A DNA stretch of 64,000 bases from Pseudomonas viridiflava (GCF_900583165.1 NZ_UTKY01000015.1:28967-92966), one strand, 5' to 3'; counted from the stretch's first letter, positions 14,574 through 23,715 are shown. Program-made: numbers and translations. The notes: generated from the letters alone by a model not told the origin.

Positions 14574-15863
14574 ATGTCTTTTAATATCGGCCTTAGCGGC
14601 CTCTATGCGGCCAACAAACAACTGGACGTGACCGGCAACAACATCGCCAACGTCGCGACCACGGGCTTCAAGTCGTCACGTGCGGAATTCGCTGACATCT
14701 ATGCCGCCTCCAAGCTGGGCACTGGCCAGAACAGCATCGGCAACGGTGTGAACCTGGCAGCAGTGTCGCAGCAGTTCACCCAGGGCGACGTCAACAACAG
14801 CGGCGGCGTACTGGACATGGCGATCCAGGGCGGCGGCTTCTTCGTTCAGAAGGGCAGCGACGGTTCGTTGGAATACACCCGTAGCGGCGCTTTCCGTGCC
14901 GATAAAGACGGCTATATCACCAACAACACCGGCACCTCGCGCCTGCAAGGTTATGCGGCGGATGCCGACGGCAAGATCGTCAAGGGCGCCCTGACCGACC
15001 TGCAATTGAACCTGTCGTACCTGCCGCCACAGGCGTCGAGCAAAGTTGACTCCACCAGCAACCTGAACTCTTCAGAGCCGGTGATCGACCAGACGGCGCA
15101 CCCGTTCGATCCGACCAAGACCGACAGCTTCACCACGCAGTACTCCACCACCATCTACGACGCCCAGGGCAACGCCCACTCGATGGTGCAATACATGGTG
15201 AAGTCGGACCAGAACCAGTGGACGTCCTACACCCAGATCGACGGGCGTAACCCGGATGGCACCAGCACTGCGCCTGTTGGCAAGCTGCTGACCTTCGATG
15301 ACTCCGGCAAGCTCAAGTCCATCACCGATATGGACGGCACCAACCCTAACACCACGCTGACGGTTGATTGGACCCCAGGTGTTGTCGTCGACGGCGTGTG
15401 GGAATCGAACGGTGCTGCCGGCAAGGATATTGCCGTGAATATGTCCAACATCACCCAGTACAATTCGGCCAGCTACCGTAACCCACCGGTCACCGATGGC
15501 TACGCCACCGGCCAGATCACCGGCCTGAAAATCGACGGCAGCGGCGTGCTGTTCGCCACGTTCAGCAACCAGCAGAGCAAGGCCATCGGCCAGATCTCCC
15601 TGGCCAGCTTCAACAACGAACAGGGCCTGCAACCGTCGGGCGGCACCACCTGGAGAGAGACCTTCGCTTCGGGCCAGCCGGGCTTCGACGCTCCGCAAGC
15701 CGGTACCTTGGGTTCGATCGTGGCTAACTCCCTGGAGAACTCCAACGTCAACCTGACCAACGAGCTGGTGGACCTGATCAAGGCCCAGAGCAACTATCAG
15801 GCGAACGCCAAGACCATCTCCACCCAGAGCACCATCATGCAGACCATCATTCAGATGACCTGA
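14574..15863 (+). CDS. flgE: Flagellar hook protein FlgE
   Basis: 429 residues. The N-terminal D0 motif NNIANVATTGFKSSRAEF and the C-terminal LENSNVNLTNELVDLIKAQ helix are typical; the middle holds the FlgE D1 and D2 domains (VTDGYATGQITGLKIDGSG). It forms the hook joining rod and filament. GGGAGAG precedes the ATG. The gene is followed by a strong terminator, so the rod and ring genes flgF to flgL are not part of this transcript and are not in the window. Confidence 0.97.
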   Translation: MSFNIGLSGLYAANKQLDVTGNNIANVATTGFKSSRAEFADIYAASKLGTGQNSIGNGVNLAAVSQQFTQGDVNNSGGVLDMAIQGGGFFVQKGSDGSLEYTRSGAFRADKDGYITNNTGTSRLQGYAADADGKIVKGALTDLQLNLSYLPPQASSKVDSTSNLNSSEPVIDQTAHPFDPTKTDSFTTQYSTTIYDAQGNAHSMVQYMVKSDQNQWTSYTQIDGRNPDGTSTAPVGKLLTFDDSGKLKSITDMDGTNPNTTLTVDWTPGVVVDGVWESNGAAGKDIAVNMSNITQYNSASYRNPPVTDGYATGQITGLKIDGSGVLFATFSNQQSKAIGQISLASFNNEQGLQPSGGTTWRETFASGQPGFDAPQAGTLGSIVANSLENSNVNLTNELVDLIKAQSNYQANAKTISTQSTIMQTIIQMT

Positions 15864-15879
15864 TGCGGTAGCGCTCAAC

Positions 15880-15908
15880 AAAAAGCCCCTCACATGAGGG
15901 GCTTTTTT
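15880..15908 (+). terminator. Terminator of flgBCDE
   Basis: AAAAAGCCCCTCA and TGAGGGGCTTTTTT form a near-perfect hairpin 16 bases after flgE. Confidence 0.93.
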
Positions 15909-15942
15909 GTGGGCGCTGTCTTCAGGGTAATGAAAATCAAGG

Positions 15943-16045
15943 GTGGGAGCCGGGCTTGCCCGCGATGGCGGTGTATCAGTCAAAGCTGCACCAACTGACA
16001 GATAGCTATCGCAGCGATGCGGCGACCCGACAAGCCAGCTCCCAC
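15943..16045. repeat. Divergent REPIN between flgE and nrdA
   Basis: The arms begin GTGGGAGCCGGGCTTGCCCG and end CAAGCCAGCTCCCAC, a different sequence type from the other copies; the right arm also carries extra bases (GCGATGCGGCGACCCGA region). It retains the TATCAGT/ACTGA centre. Confidence 0.7.
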
Positions 16046-16078
16046 AGGGGAATGCATTTCAAAAAAGACCCATAAAAG

Positions 16079-16118
16079 AAAACCCCCGCCAAACCCAGGG
16101 GGCTTGGCGGGGGTTTTT
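16079..16118 (-). terminator. Terminator after nrdA (leftward)
   Basis: CCCCCGCCAA and TTGGCGGGGG pair with A and T runs on both sides. It closes the nrdA transcript, so nrdB is not co-transcribed from here. Confidence 0.92.
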
Positions 16119-16151
16119 AGGCAAGCGCTGTAGGGCGTTTGCCAGCTCAGC

Positions 16152-19049
16152 TTATTGGCAAGCTTCGCAATCCGGCTCGTCAATCGCGCAGGCTTTTGGC
16201 ACGGGTGCCGGGCCGGCTGGTGCGGCGAGTACCGAGTCATCACCGTGGTTGCCGCCACTGGAAACAGCGTTCAGCTTACCGGTGTTGATGGTCGACTTCT
16301 CGGTGCTGGTCGCAGCCAGGGCACGGAGGTAGTAAGTGGTTTTCAGGCCACGGTACCAAGCCATGCGGTAGGTCACGTCCAGTTTCTTGCCCGAAGCACC
16401 GGCGATGTACAGGTTCAGGGATTGGGCCTGGTCGATCCACTTCTGACGACGGCTGGCGGCGTCAACGATCCACTTGGTGTCCACTTCGAAGGCGGTCGCG
16501 TAGAGCTCTTTGAGTTCTTGCGGGATGCGCTCGATCTGCTGCACGGAACCGTCGTAGTACTTCAGGTCGTTGATCATGACCGAGTCCCACAGGCCACGGG
16601 CTTTCAGGTCGCGAACCAGGTACGGGTTGATCACGGTGAATTCGCCCGACAGGTTCGATTTCACATACAGGTTCTGGTAGGTCGGTTCGATCGACTGCGA
16701 CACGCCGGTGATGTTGGCGATGGTCGCGGTCGGTGCGATGGCCATGATGTTGGAGTTACGAATGCCTTTCTGCACACGGGCACGTACCGGCGCCCAGTCC
16801 AGGGATTCTTCCAGGTCAACATCGATGTACTTCTGGCCACGTTGCTCGATCAGGATCTGTTGCGAGTCCAGCGGCAGGATGCCTTTGGACCATAGCGAAC
16901 CCTGGAACGTCTCGTAGGCGCCGCGCTCGTCGGCCAGGTCGCAGGAAGCCTGGATCGCGTAGTAGCTGACCGCTTCCATGGACTTGTCGGCGAACTCGAC
17001 CGCAGCATCCGAACCGTAAGGAATGTGCTGCAAGTACAGCGCATCCTGGAAGCCCATGATGCCCAGACCCACCGGACGGTGCTTGAAGTTGGAGTTCTGC
17101 GCCTGAGGCACCGAGTAGTAGTTGATGTCGATAACGTTATCGAGCATGCGAACGGCGGTGTTGACGGTGCGTTCCAGCTTGGCGGTGTCCAGCTTGCCGT
17201 TGACGATGTGGTTCGGCAGGTTGATCGAACCCAGGTTGCAAACGGCGATCTCGTCCTTGTTGGTGTTCAAGGTGATCTCGGTGCACAGGTTCGAGCTGTG
17301 GACCACGCCCACGTGCTGCTGCGGGCTACGCAGGTTGCACGGGTCTTTGAAGGTCAGCCATGGGTGGCCGGTTTCAAACAGCATGGACAGCATTTTGCGC
17401 CACAGGTCTTTGGCTTGGATGGTCTTGAACAGCTTGATCTTGCCAGGGTACTGGGACAGGGCTTCGTAGTACTCGTAGCGCTCTTCGAAGGCCTTGCCGG
17501 TCAGGTCGTGCAGGTCCGGTACTTCGGATGGCGAGAACAGGGTCCACTGGCCGTCATCGAAGACGCGCTTCATGAACAGGTCAGGGATCCAGTTGGCGGT
17601 GTTCATGTCGTGGGTACGACGACGGTCATCACCGGTGTTCTTGCGCAGCTCGATGAACTCTTCAATGTCCATGTGCCAGGTTTCCAGGTAGGCACACACA
17701 GCGCCTTTGCGCTTGCCACCCTGGTTAACGGCTACCGCGGTGTCGTTCACGACTTTCAGGAACGGAACAACGCCCTGGGACTTGCCGTTGGTGCCCTTGA
17801 TGTACGAACCCAGTGCGCGCACCGGGGTCCAGTCGTTGCCCAGGCCGCCGGCGAATTTGGACAACATGGCGTTGTCGTGGATCGCGTGGTAGATGCCCGA
17901 CAGGTCATCCGGCACGGTGGTCAGGTAGCAGCTCGACAGCTGTGGACGCAGGGTACCGGCGTTGAACAGGGTCGGGGTCGACGACATGTAGTCGAAGGAC
18001 GACAACAGGTTGTAGAACTCGATGGCACGGTCTTCTTTGTGCTTCTCTTCAATCGCCAGGCCCATGGCCACGCGCATGAAGAACACTTGCGGCAGTTCGA
18101 AGCGGATACCGTCCTTGTGGATGAAGTAACGGTCGTACAGGGTTTGCAGGCCCAGGTACGTGAACTGCTGGTCGCGCTCGTGGTTGATCGCGTTGCCGAG
18201 TTTTTCCAGGTCGAAAGTGGCCAGGATCGGGTTCAGCAATTCGAATTCGATACCCTTGGCGATGTAGGCAGGCAGGGCCTTGGCGTACAGGTCCGCCATT
18301 TCGTGGTGGGTCGCGCTCTGGGCGACACCGAGGAAGCCCAGGCCTTCGGCACGCAGGGTGTCCATCAGCAGGCGCGCGGTCACGAACGAGTAGTTTGGCT
18401 CGCGTTCAACCAGGGTACGGGCAGTCATCACCAGGGCGGTGTTGACGTCGGTCAGGGCCACGCCGTCGTACAGGTTCTTCAGGGTTTCGCGCTGGATCAG
18501 GTCACCGTCGACTTCTTCCAGGCCTTCGCAGGCTTCGGTGACGATGGTGTTCAGGCGGCCCAGGTCCAGCGGTGCAAACGTACCGTCGGCCAGGGTGATG
18601 CGGATCGATGGGTGAGCCTGTACCGATGCTTCGTCGGCCGGGGCGCGCACGGCGCGTTCCTTGGAGCGGGCGTCACGGTAGATCACGTAGTCGCGGGCCA
18701 CTTTCTGCTCGCCGGCACGCATCAGAGCCAGTTCGACCTGGTCCTGGATTTCTTCGATATGGATGGTGCCGCCCGAAGGCATGCGACGCTTGAAGGTTGC
18801 GGTGACTTGTTCGGTCAGGCGGGCAACGGTGTCGTGGATGCGCGACGAGGCAGCAGCGGTGCCGCCTTCAACTGCAAGAAACGCTTTGGTGATCGCGACG
18901 GTGATTTTGTCGTCGGTGTAAGGCACGACAGTGCCGTTACGCTTGATCACGCGCAGTTGGCCAGGTGCAGTGGCGGACAGATCCAGGTTTGAATCAGCGG
19001 CCTGCGGCACGGAGCCCTGCGGGTTCTCGCGAGTTGTGTCGGTTTGCAT
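16152..19049 (-). CDS. nrdA: Ribonucleoside-diphosphate reductase class Ia, alpha subunit
   Basis: 965 residues from the ATG at 19049 with GGAGAC upstream. Two ATP-cone regions occupy about residues 30-145 and 150-250, as in the P. aeruginosa enzyme, followed by the catalytic barrel: SSCYLTTV (first active-site Cys), NLCTEI (Asn, radical Cys, Glu) and AVCNLGSINL (second Cys). The C-terminus CEACQ carries the CxxC pair that is re-reduced by thioredoxin or glutaredoxin. It reduces NDPs to dNDPs with NrdB. NrdB is usually next to NrdA; here nothing but a terminator, a REPIN and flgE follow. NrdR-like and DnaA boxes lie upstream. Confidence 0.97.
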   Translation of the reverse strand: MQTDTTRENPQGSVPQAADSNLDLSATAPGQLRVIKRNGTVVPYTDDKITVAITKAFLAVEGGTAAASSRIHDTVARLTEQVTATFKRRMPSGGTIHIEEIQDQVELALMRAGEQKVARDYVIYRDARSKERAVRAPADEASVQAHPSIRITLADGTFAPLDLGRLNTIVTEACEGLEEVDGDLIQRETLKNLYDGVALTDVNTALVMTARTLVEREPNYSFVTARLLMDTLRAEGLGFLGVAQSATHHEMADLYAKALPAYIAKGIEFELLNPILATFDLEKLGNAINHERDQQFTYLGLQTLYDRYFIHKDGIRFELPQVFFMRVAMGLAIEEKHKEDRAIEFYNLLSSFDYMSSTPTLFNAGTLRPQLSSCYLTTVPDDLSGIYHAIHDNAMLSKFAGGLGNDWTPVRALGSYIKGTNGKSQGVVPFLKVVNDTAVAVNQGGKRKGAVCAYLETWHMDIEEFIELRKNTGDDRRRTHDMNTANWIPDLFMKRVFDDGQWTLFSPSEVPDLHDLTGKAFEERYEYYEALSQYPGKIKLFKTIQAKDLWRKMLSMLFETGHPWLTFKDPCNLRSPQQHVGVVHSSNLCTEITLNTNKDEIAVCNLGSINLPNHIVNGKLDTAKLERTVNTAVRMLDNVIDINYYSVPQAQNSNFKHRPVGLGIMGFQDALYLQHIPYGSDAAVEFADKSMEAVSYYAIQASCDLADERGAYETFQGSLWSKGILPLDSQQILIEQRGQKYIDVDLEESLDWAPVRARVQKGIRNSNIMAIAPTATIANITGVSQSIEPTYQNLYVKSNLSGEFTVINPYLVRDLKARGLWDSVMINDLKYYDGSVQQIERIPQELKELYATAFEVDTKWIVDAASRRQKWIDQAQSLNLYIAGASGKKLDVTYRMAWYRGLKTTYYLRALAATSTEKSTINTGKLNAVSSGGNHGDDSVLAAPAGPAPVPKACAIDEPDCEACQ

Positions 19050-19254
19050 GGGGGGTTGTCTCCACGTTCTATATTTGATTGCGAGTGCCAGGCTCTTCCT
19101 GCAACACCCGTACCGTTTTCCATATCGGGGATGGGAAACAGCTGCCATCCGCGTGAGCGGTTTGGTCTACTGAAAGTCTCTTGGTTCCATGCTGCGCTAG
19201 CAATAAAACGCTTGAATATCGGGCCACTTGTGTGGTTGGGCGATTTGGTCAAAA

Positions 19255-19302
19255 ACCCCACATATAGGGTCTTCTCTGGCGCCGAGGTACAAGATAATGC
19301 GT
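19255..19302 (-). promoter_or_regulatory. Two NrdR-like boxes upstream of nrdA
   Basis: ACCCCACATATAGGGT (19255-19270) and GTACAAGATAATGCGT (19287-19302) match the 16-bp NrdR consensus (ACACAAGATATTGTGT as one form) at 11 and 12 positions. They lie 32 bases apart, three helical turns, the spacing usual for NrdR pairs. NrdR represses ribonucleotide reductase genes when dATP is high. Confidence 0.75.
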
Positions 19303-19329
19303 TTTGTAGGGGTTGGCAACGCAGTAACC

Positions 19330-19350
19330 TGTGGATAACGCTGTGGGTAA
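19330..19350 (-). promoter_or_regulatory. DnaA boxes upstream of nrdA
   Basis: TGTGGATAA (19330-19338) is the exact complement of the TTATCCACA DnaA box, and TGTGGGTAA (19342-19350) is a one-mismatch copy three bases on. DnaA controls nrdAB in E. coli, so the same link to replication is likely here. Confidence 0.65.
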
Positions 19351-19592
19351 AGTGTGTATGAAAGGTGGAACACGCGTGTAGGCCGCATTACTGCTGCGTT
19401 GCACCGTTTGTCATGAAATGTTTCGGCCTTAAAACAGCCCGGCCATTTTCGAAGGGCGCGAACCCTATCACAAAAAAACGCGATCTCCGAATGGATTTCC
19501 AGGCTTGTGCAAGAGGGTTGGGGCGTGGCTACAATCGGTCCTGTTATGCCCGCCAAAGATGACAAATAAGGTATGACCGAAGCAGATCAAGT
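19351..19592. other. Intergenic stretch between the nrdA control region and the REPIN
   Basis: About 240 bases with no supported gene or clear hairpin. It may hold more of the nrdA promoter; I see nothing I can name. Confidence 0.4.
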
Positions 19593-19679
19593 GTGGGAGG
19601 GGGCTAGCCCCCGATGGCAGTGTGTCAGGCAATGCATCTATTACTGATCCACCGCTATCGGGGGCAAGCCCCCTCCCAC
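19593..19679. repeat. REPIN upstream of the two-component pair
   Basis: Arms GTGGGAGGGGGCTAGCCCCC and the inverse with CTTGC; one arm has a T to A change relative to the other. It ends 50 bases before the response-regulator start, an unusual 5' position for a REPIN. Confidence 0.88.
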
Positions 19680-19729
19680 ATTTGAACCTCCACCGGTAAT
19701 AAAATTTCTAATAACAATGAGGACCACCC

Positions 19730-20455
19730 GTGGAGCAAGAAGCCTGGCAGGTATTGATTGTCGAAGACGACCAGCGACTCGCCGAGTTGACCCGCGACTA
19801 TCTGGAGAGCAACGGCCTGCGGGTGTCGATCGAAGGCGACGGCGCTCTGGCCGCAGCGCGGATCATCGCCGAGCAACCCGACCTGGTGATTCTTGACCTG
19901 ATGCTCCCTGGCGAAGACGGCCTGAGCATCTGCTGCAAGGTGCGCGAACGCTATGACGGCGTGATCTTGATGCTCACCGCACGCACCGACGACATGGACC
20001 AGGTGCTCGGCCTGGACATGGGCGCCGACGATTACGTCTGCAAACCCGTGCGCCCGCGCCTCTTATTGGCGCGCATCCAGGCCTTGCTGCGGCGCAGTGA
20101 GCCTGCTGAACCTGTCGCAGTGGAAAACCAGCGCCGCCTGCAATTCGGCCCCCTGGTGGTGGACAACGCTCTGCGTGAAGCCTGGTTGAATGAGGGCGGC
20201 ATCGAGCTGACCAGCGCCGAATTCGACCTGTTGTGGCTGTTGGTGGCGAATGCCGGGCGTATTCTTTCCCGCGAAGAAATCTTCATCGCCTTGCGCGGTA
20301 TTGGCTACGACGGCCAGGATCGCTCCATTGATGTGCGTATTTCGCGCATTCGCCCCAAGATCGGCGACGACCCGATCCACCCGCGCCTGATCAAGACCAT
20401 CCGCAGCAAAGGCTACCTGTTCGTCCCTGAAGCTTGCGCCGACATGCCGCTGTGA
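19730..20455 (+). CDS. OmpR-family response regulator (RstA-like; homologue of PA1157)
   Basis: 241 residues from a GTG at 19730 with ATGAGGA upstream. Receiver domain residues 6-120 with the acidic pair in VEDD, phospho-acceptor Asp56 (LVILDLMLPGEDG) and Lys105 (KPVRP); C-terminal winged helix about 140-235. The next gene encodes its sensor and starts inside this stop codon. The pair sits beside nrdA as PA1157-PA1158 do in P. aeruginosa. It resembles RstA in sequence feel; the stimulus is unknown. Confidence 0.9.
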   Translation: MEQEAWQVLIVEDDQRLAELTRDYLESNGLRVSIEGDGALAAARIIAEQPDLVILDLMLPGEDGLSICCKVRERYDGVILMLTARTDDMDQVLGLDMGADDYVCKPVRPRLLLARIQALLRRSEPAEPVAVENQRRLQFGPLVVDNALREAWLNEGGIELTSAEFDLLWLLVANAGRILSREEIFIALRGIGYDGQDRSIDVRISRIRPKIGDDPIHPRLIKTIRSKGYLFVPEACADMPL

Positions 20456-22062
20456 ACTCGATTTTCCTGCGCATTTATGGCGGCATGTGTGCGGCGCTGA
20501 TCCTGGTGGCCCTGCTCGGTGTGCTGGCGCTGCATCTGCTCAACGAGGTGCGCAGCGGCCAGTACCGCGAGCGCCTGGCCCACGGCACCTTCGCCTTGAT
20601 GGGCGACAACCTGCAGCCCATGAGCCCCATCGAACGCCAGCGTGCCCTGGCGGTGTGGGAGCGTCTGCTGGGCATTCCCCTGGAGTTGCGCACCCTCACC
20701 GATGCCCAGCTGGACCTCGGCCAGCGCAACCGCCTGCAACGCGGCCAGGTGCTGGTGCAGCAGACCGGCCCCCATGCGGCGCGCGTGTTGCGTTTGGTCA
20801 GTGAGCGCGAACAACTGGTGCTCACTGGGGAGGTACAGCAGATCAGCGAACAACTGGCCCGCGCCACTATCTACCTGCTGGCTGATGAGTTGGTACGTTT
20901 CCCGGTGGCCGAGCAACCGCAGCGATTGGCAGACATAAAGGAAGCCAAGGGGTTTGGCTTCGAGATGCACCTGATGACGCTGGACCAGGCGGACATGGAT
21001 GAAGACCAGCGTCGCCGCGTATCCGAAGGCGACACGGTGATGGCCCTGGGCAAGGGCGGTGATTCGATCCGGGTGTTCGCTGGCATGGTCGGCACGCCCT
21101 GGGTGCTGGAAATCGGCCCGCTGTTCCAGATGAACCCGTACCCGGCGCAATGGTTGATCCTGATCGCGCTGATCGGCCTGACCCTGATTGGCCTGATCGT
21201 GTATTTGCTGGTGCGCCAATTGGAGCGCCGCCTCAAAGGCCTGGAAGCCGCCGCCACGCGCATCGCCAAGGGCAACCTTGAAGTGCGCGTGCCGGCCCGC
21301 GGTGCTGACTCCGTGGGGCGCCTGGCTGCTGCGTTCAATGGCATGGCCGAGCACTTGCAGCAATTGTTGGCGATCCAGCGTGAACTGGTGCGCGCGGTGT
21401 CCCACGAGCTGCGCACCCCCGTGGCTCGCCTGCGCTTTGGCCTGGAGATGATCGGCAGCGCCGCCACCCCCGAAGCCCGGCACAAATATATGGACGGCAT
21501 GGACAACGATATCCAGGACTTGGACGGCCTGGTGGACGAAATGCTCACCTACGCCCGCCTGGAGCAGGGCGCGCCGGCGCTGAACTTCCAGCGTGTTGAC
21601 CTTAATACACTGCTTGACCAGGTGATCGACGAGCTAGCGCCATTGCGCCCGCAGGTCACGGTAGCCCGAGGTATTTGCCTGTCTTCAGCGCATTGGGATG
21701 ACGCGTGGGTTGACGCGGAACCGCGCTACTTGCACCGCGCCTTGCAAAACCTGGTGAGCAACGCGATGCGGCACGCCCAAGGGCGTGTTTTGATCAGTTA
21801 TCAAGTGGGGCAGGTGCGCTGTCGCATCGACGTGGAGGATGACGGGCCCGGCGTGCCGGAAAGTGCCTGGGAGCGCATTTTCACGCCGTTCCTGCGCCTG
21901 GACGATAGCCGCACCCGCGCTTCTGGCGGGCATGGCCTTGGGTTGTCGATTGTGCGGCGGATTGTCCATTGGCATGGCGGGCGAGCGCTGATTGGCAAGA
22001 GCAATAATTTGGGTGGCGCATGTTTCAGCTTGAGTTGGCCCAGGGATCAAGAGAAACCCTGA
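20452..22062 (+). CDS. Sensor histidine kinase (RstB-like; homologue of PA1158)
   Basis: 536 residues from a GTG at 20452 that overlaps the regulator stop by four bases. Membrane helix 1 at about 5-28, a periplasmic domain of about 200 residues, helix 2 near 230-255, a HAMP domain, then the dimerisation helix with His318 in VSHELRTPVARLRF and the HATPase domain (NLVSNAMRHA, DDGPGVP, HGLGLSIVRRI). Autophosphorylates and drives the upstream regulator. The ligand of the periplasmic domain is not evident. Confidence 0.93.
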   Translation: MNSIFLRIYGGMCAALILVALLGVLALHLLNEVRSGQYRERLAHGTFALMGDNLQPMSPIERQRALAVWERLLGIPLELRTLTDAQLDLGQRNRLQRGQVLVQQTGPHAARVLRLVSEREQLVLTGEVQQISEQLARATIYLLADELVRFPVAEQPQRLADIKEAKGFGFEMHLMTLDQADMDEDQRRRVSEGDTVMALGKGGDSIRVFAGMVGTPWVLEIGPLFQMNPYPAQWLILIALIGLTLIGLIVYLLVRQLERRLKGLEAAATRIAKGNLEVRVPARGADSVGRLAAAFNGMAEHLQQLLAIQRELVRAVSHELRTPVARLRFGLEMIGSAATPEARHKYMDGMDNDIQDLDGLVDEMLTYARLEQGAPALNFQRVDLNTLLDQVIDELAPLRPQVTVARGICLSSAHWDDAWVDAEPRYLHRALQNLVSNAMRHAQGRVLISYQVGQVRCRIDVEDDGPGVPESAWERIFTPFLRLDDSRTRASGGHGLGLSIVRRIVHWHGGRALIGKSNNLGGACFSLSWPRDQEKP

Positions 22063-22160
22063 CACCGCTATCGCAGGCAAGCCAGCTCCCACATTGGACT
22101 GCATTTCAACATTGGAATGCGGTCCAATGTGGGAGGGGGCTTGCCCCCGATAGTGGTAGT
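22063..22160. repeat. REP pair in tail-to-tail order
   Basis: Left element CCGCTATCGCAGGCAAGCCA-type ending CTCCCACATTGGA and right element TCCAATGTGGGAGGGGGCTTG. Their order is the reverse of the usual REPIN, with the GTGGGAG ends facing each other, and the arms are of two sequence types. It lies between the converging kinase and pcpS genes. Confidence 0.8.
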
Positions 22161-22877
22161 TCAGGCGCTGATGGCCACCAGGCTCAACAACTGCCCATCC
22201 GCCACCGCAAACTGCCCCGTCAACTCTGTGCCATGGCACCACTCATCCGACAAATCGCTCAGCAACCGTAGCCTTACATGCCCGGCCTCAGACCACTCCA
22301 CTACCTCCGCATGCTCAAAATAGAAGCGCTTGAGCACGATCGGATAAAGCGCCTTGAACAAACTCTCCTTGACCGAAAACGTCAGTGTCACCAATAAGGC
22401 GATCTGCTCGCGGGGCATCAACGCCATGCGCTGCATTTCATCAGCGGTCAGGATTTCCCCGGCCAGCCGCTCGGCCCGTTCCAGGCTCAGCACATTCTCC
22501 AAATCCATCCCCAGCCCGCGCCACTGCGCTTTGTGCCCGACAATCGCCGCTGCGTGCCCGGTGCTGTGGGTAATGGACCCGCTGATATGCCCCGGCCAAA
22601 CGGGTGCACGGTCTTCGCCGATGGCCGGGATGCAATTAAGTTGATCAAGCTGTTGCAGTGCGGCGCGGGCGCACAGGCGCCCGGCCAGGAACTCCGCCTG
22701 ACGCTTGGCCACCGAACGCTGGATGCTTGCCGGTGGCGGTACCGCGCAACGCTGGAAGTCACCCGCCGTTAATAAGGTCGGGTCGAAGCGGGTGCTGAGA
22801 AACACCGTGCCCGGCAAGGGGTCGGGCAACGGCCAGTGGGCGTCGAGTGGGGTGCAGCAAGCGGGTAGGGGATTCAT
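22161..22877 (-). CDS. pcpS: 4'-phosphopantetheinyl transferase (PcpS/EntD type)
   Basis: 238 residues. Motifs of the Sfp/EntD superfamily are in place: SGSITHSTGHAAAIVG, GMDLENV (Mg-binding Asp and Glu near residue 123) and the FSVKESLFKALYP motif near 168. It moves the phosphopantetheine arm of CoA onto carrier proteins; in Pseudomonas the single PcpS serves both fatty acid AcpP (encoded here at 40.7 kb) and the NRPS siderophore systems. It converges on the upstream kinase and is divergent from phoP. No strong ribosome site is seen; the next candidate start would truncate the N-terminus. Confidence 0.9.
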   Translation of the reverse strand: MNPLPACCTPLDAHWPLPDPLPGTVFLSTRFDPTLLTAGDFQRCAVPPPASIQRSVAKRQAEFLAGRLCARAALQQLDQLNCIPAIGEDRAPVWPGHISGSITHSTGHAAAIVGHKAQWRGLGMDLENVLSLERAERLAGEILTADEMQRMALMPREQIALLVTLTFSVKESLFKALYPIVLKRFYFEHAEVVEWSEAGHVRLRLLSDLSDEWCHGTELTGQFAVADGQLLSLVAISA

Positions 22878-22944
22878 GGACGGTATTTTGCCCCGTTGCT
22901 GTGCGCCAGCATAGCCTGGCGTTGTTAGCGTGGGGCTTGCGCCT

Positions 22945-22961
22945 GTTCAGCAGAAGTTCAG
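22945..22961 (+). promoter_or_regulatory. Candidate PhoP box upstream of phoPQ
   Basis: Two GTTCAG direct repeats are separated by five bases, an 11-base period as in PhoP boxes. A TATGAT -10 element follows at 22994-22999. Suggests autoregulation. Confidence 0.55.
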
Positions 22962-23037
22962 GGGTGTTTGCGTACGCTGGGCGTCAGGGCCGCTATGATA
23001 TCCCTCGGTCGGACCCTGATTTGTTTTGGAGAACCTT

Positions 23038-23715
23038 ATGAAATTGCTGGTGGTGGAGGATGAGGCGCTGCTGCGTCATCACCTGTTTACCCGCCTGACC
23101 GACAGCGGGCATGTGGTCGAGGCCGTGGCCAATGCCGAAGAGGCCCTGTACCAGACCGGTCAATTCAACCACGACCTGGCGATCATCGACCTGGGCCTGC
23201 CCGGCATGGGCGGGCTGGACCTGATCCGCCAACTGCGCACCCAGGCCAAGACATTCCCGATTTTGATCCTCACCGCACGCGGCAACTGGCAGGACAAAGT
23301 CGAAGGCCTGGCCGCCGGCGCCGACGATTACGTGGTCAAACCGTTCCAGTTCGAAGAGCTGGAGGCGCGGATGAACGCGCTGCTGCGCCGTTCCAGCGGG
23401 TTTACCCAATCGACCATCGTCGCCGGGCCGTTGCTGCTGGACCTCAATCGCAAGCAAGCCTCCCTCGATGAACAACCGCTAGCACTGACCGCCTACGAAT
23501 ACCGCATCCTCGAATACCTGATGCGCCATCATCAGCAAGTGGTCGCCAAGGATCGCTTGATGGAACAGCTCTATCCCGATGACGACGAGCGCGACCCGAA
23601 TGTCATCGAAGTGTTGGTCGGCCGTCTGCGCCGTAAGCTGGAAGGCCCTGCCGGGTTCAAACCGATCGACACCGTGCGTGGCCTGGGCTACCTGTTCAAT
23701 GAGCGCTGCCGTTGA
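23038..23715 (+). CDS. phoP: Response regulator PhoP
   Basis: 225 residues starting MKLLVVEDEALLRHH, almost identical to the P. aeruginosa PhoP sequence as I remember it. GGAG precedes the ATG at 23038. Receiver with Asp51 (LAIIDLGLPG) and KPFQFEELEAR, then a winged-helix DNA-binding domain (LTAYEYRILEYLMRHH). It responds to low Mg2+ and cationic peptides through PhoQ. In P. aeruginosa oprH precedes phoP in the same operon; here there is no oprH, the next gene upstream being divergent pcpS. Confidence 0.96.
   Translation: MKLLVVEDEALLRHHLFTRLTDSGHVVEAVANAEEALYQTGQFNHDLAIIDLGLPGMGGLDLIRQLRTQAKTFPILILTARGNWQDKVEGLAAGADDYVVKPFQFEELEARMNALLRRSSGFTQSTIVAGPLLLDLNRKQASLDEQPLALTAYEYRILEYLMRHHQQVVAKDRLMEQLYPDDDERDPNVIEVLVGRLRRKLEGPAGFKPIDTVRGLGYLFNERCR

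Noticed and set aside
17025..18992. 655-codon open frame antisense to nrdA
   Set aside because: It mirrors the nrdA codons in a GC-rich gene, shows no family motif or ribosome site, and nrdA is certain.
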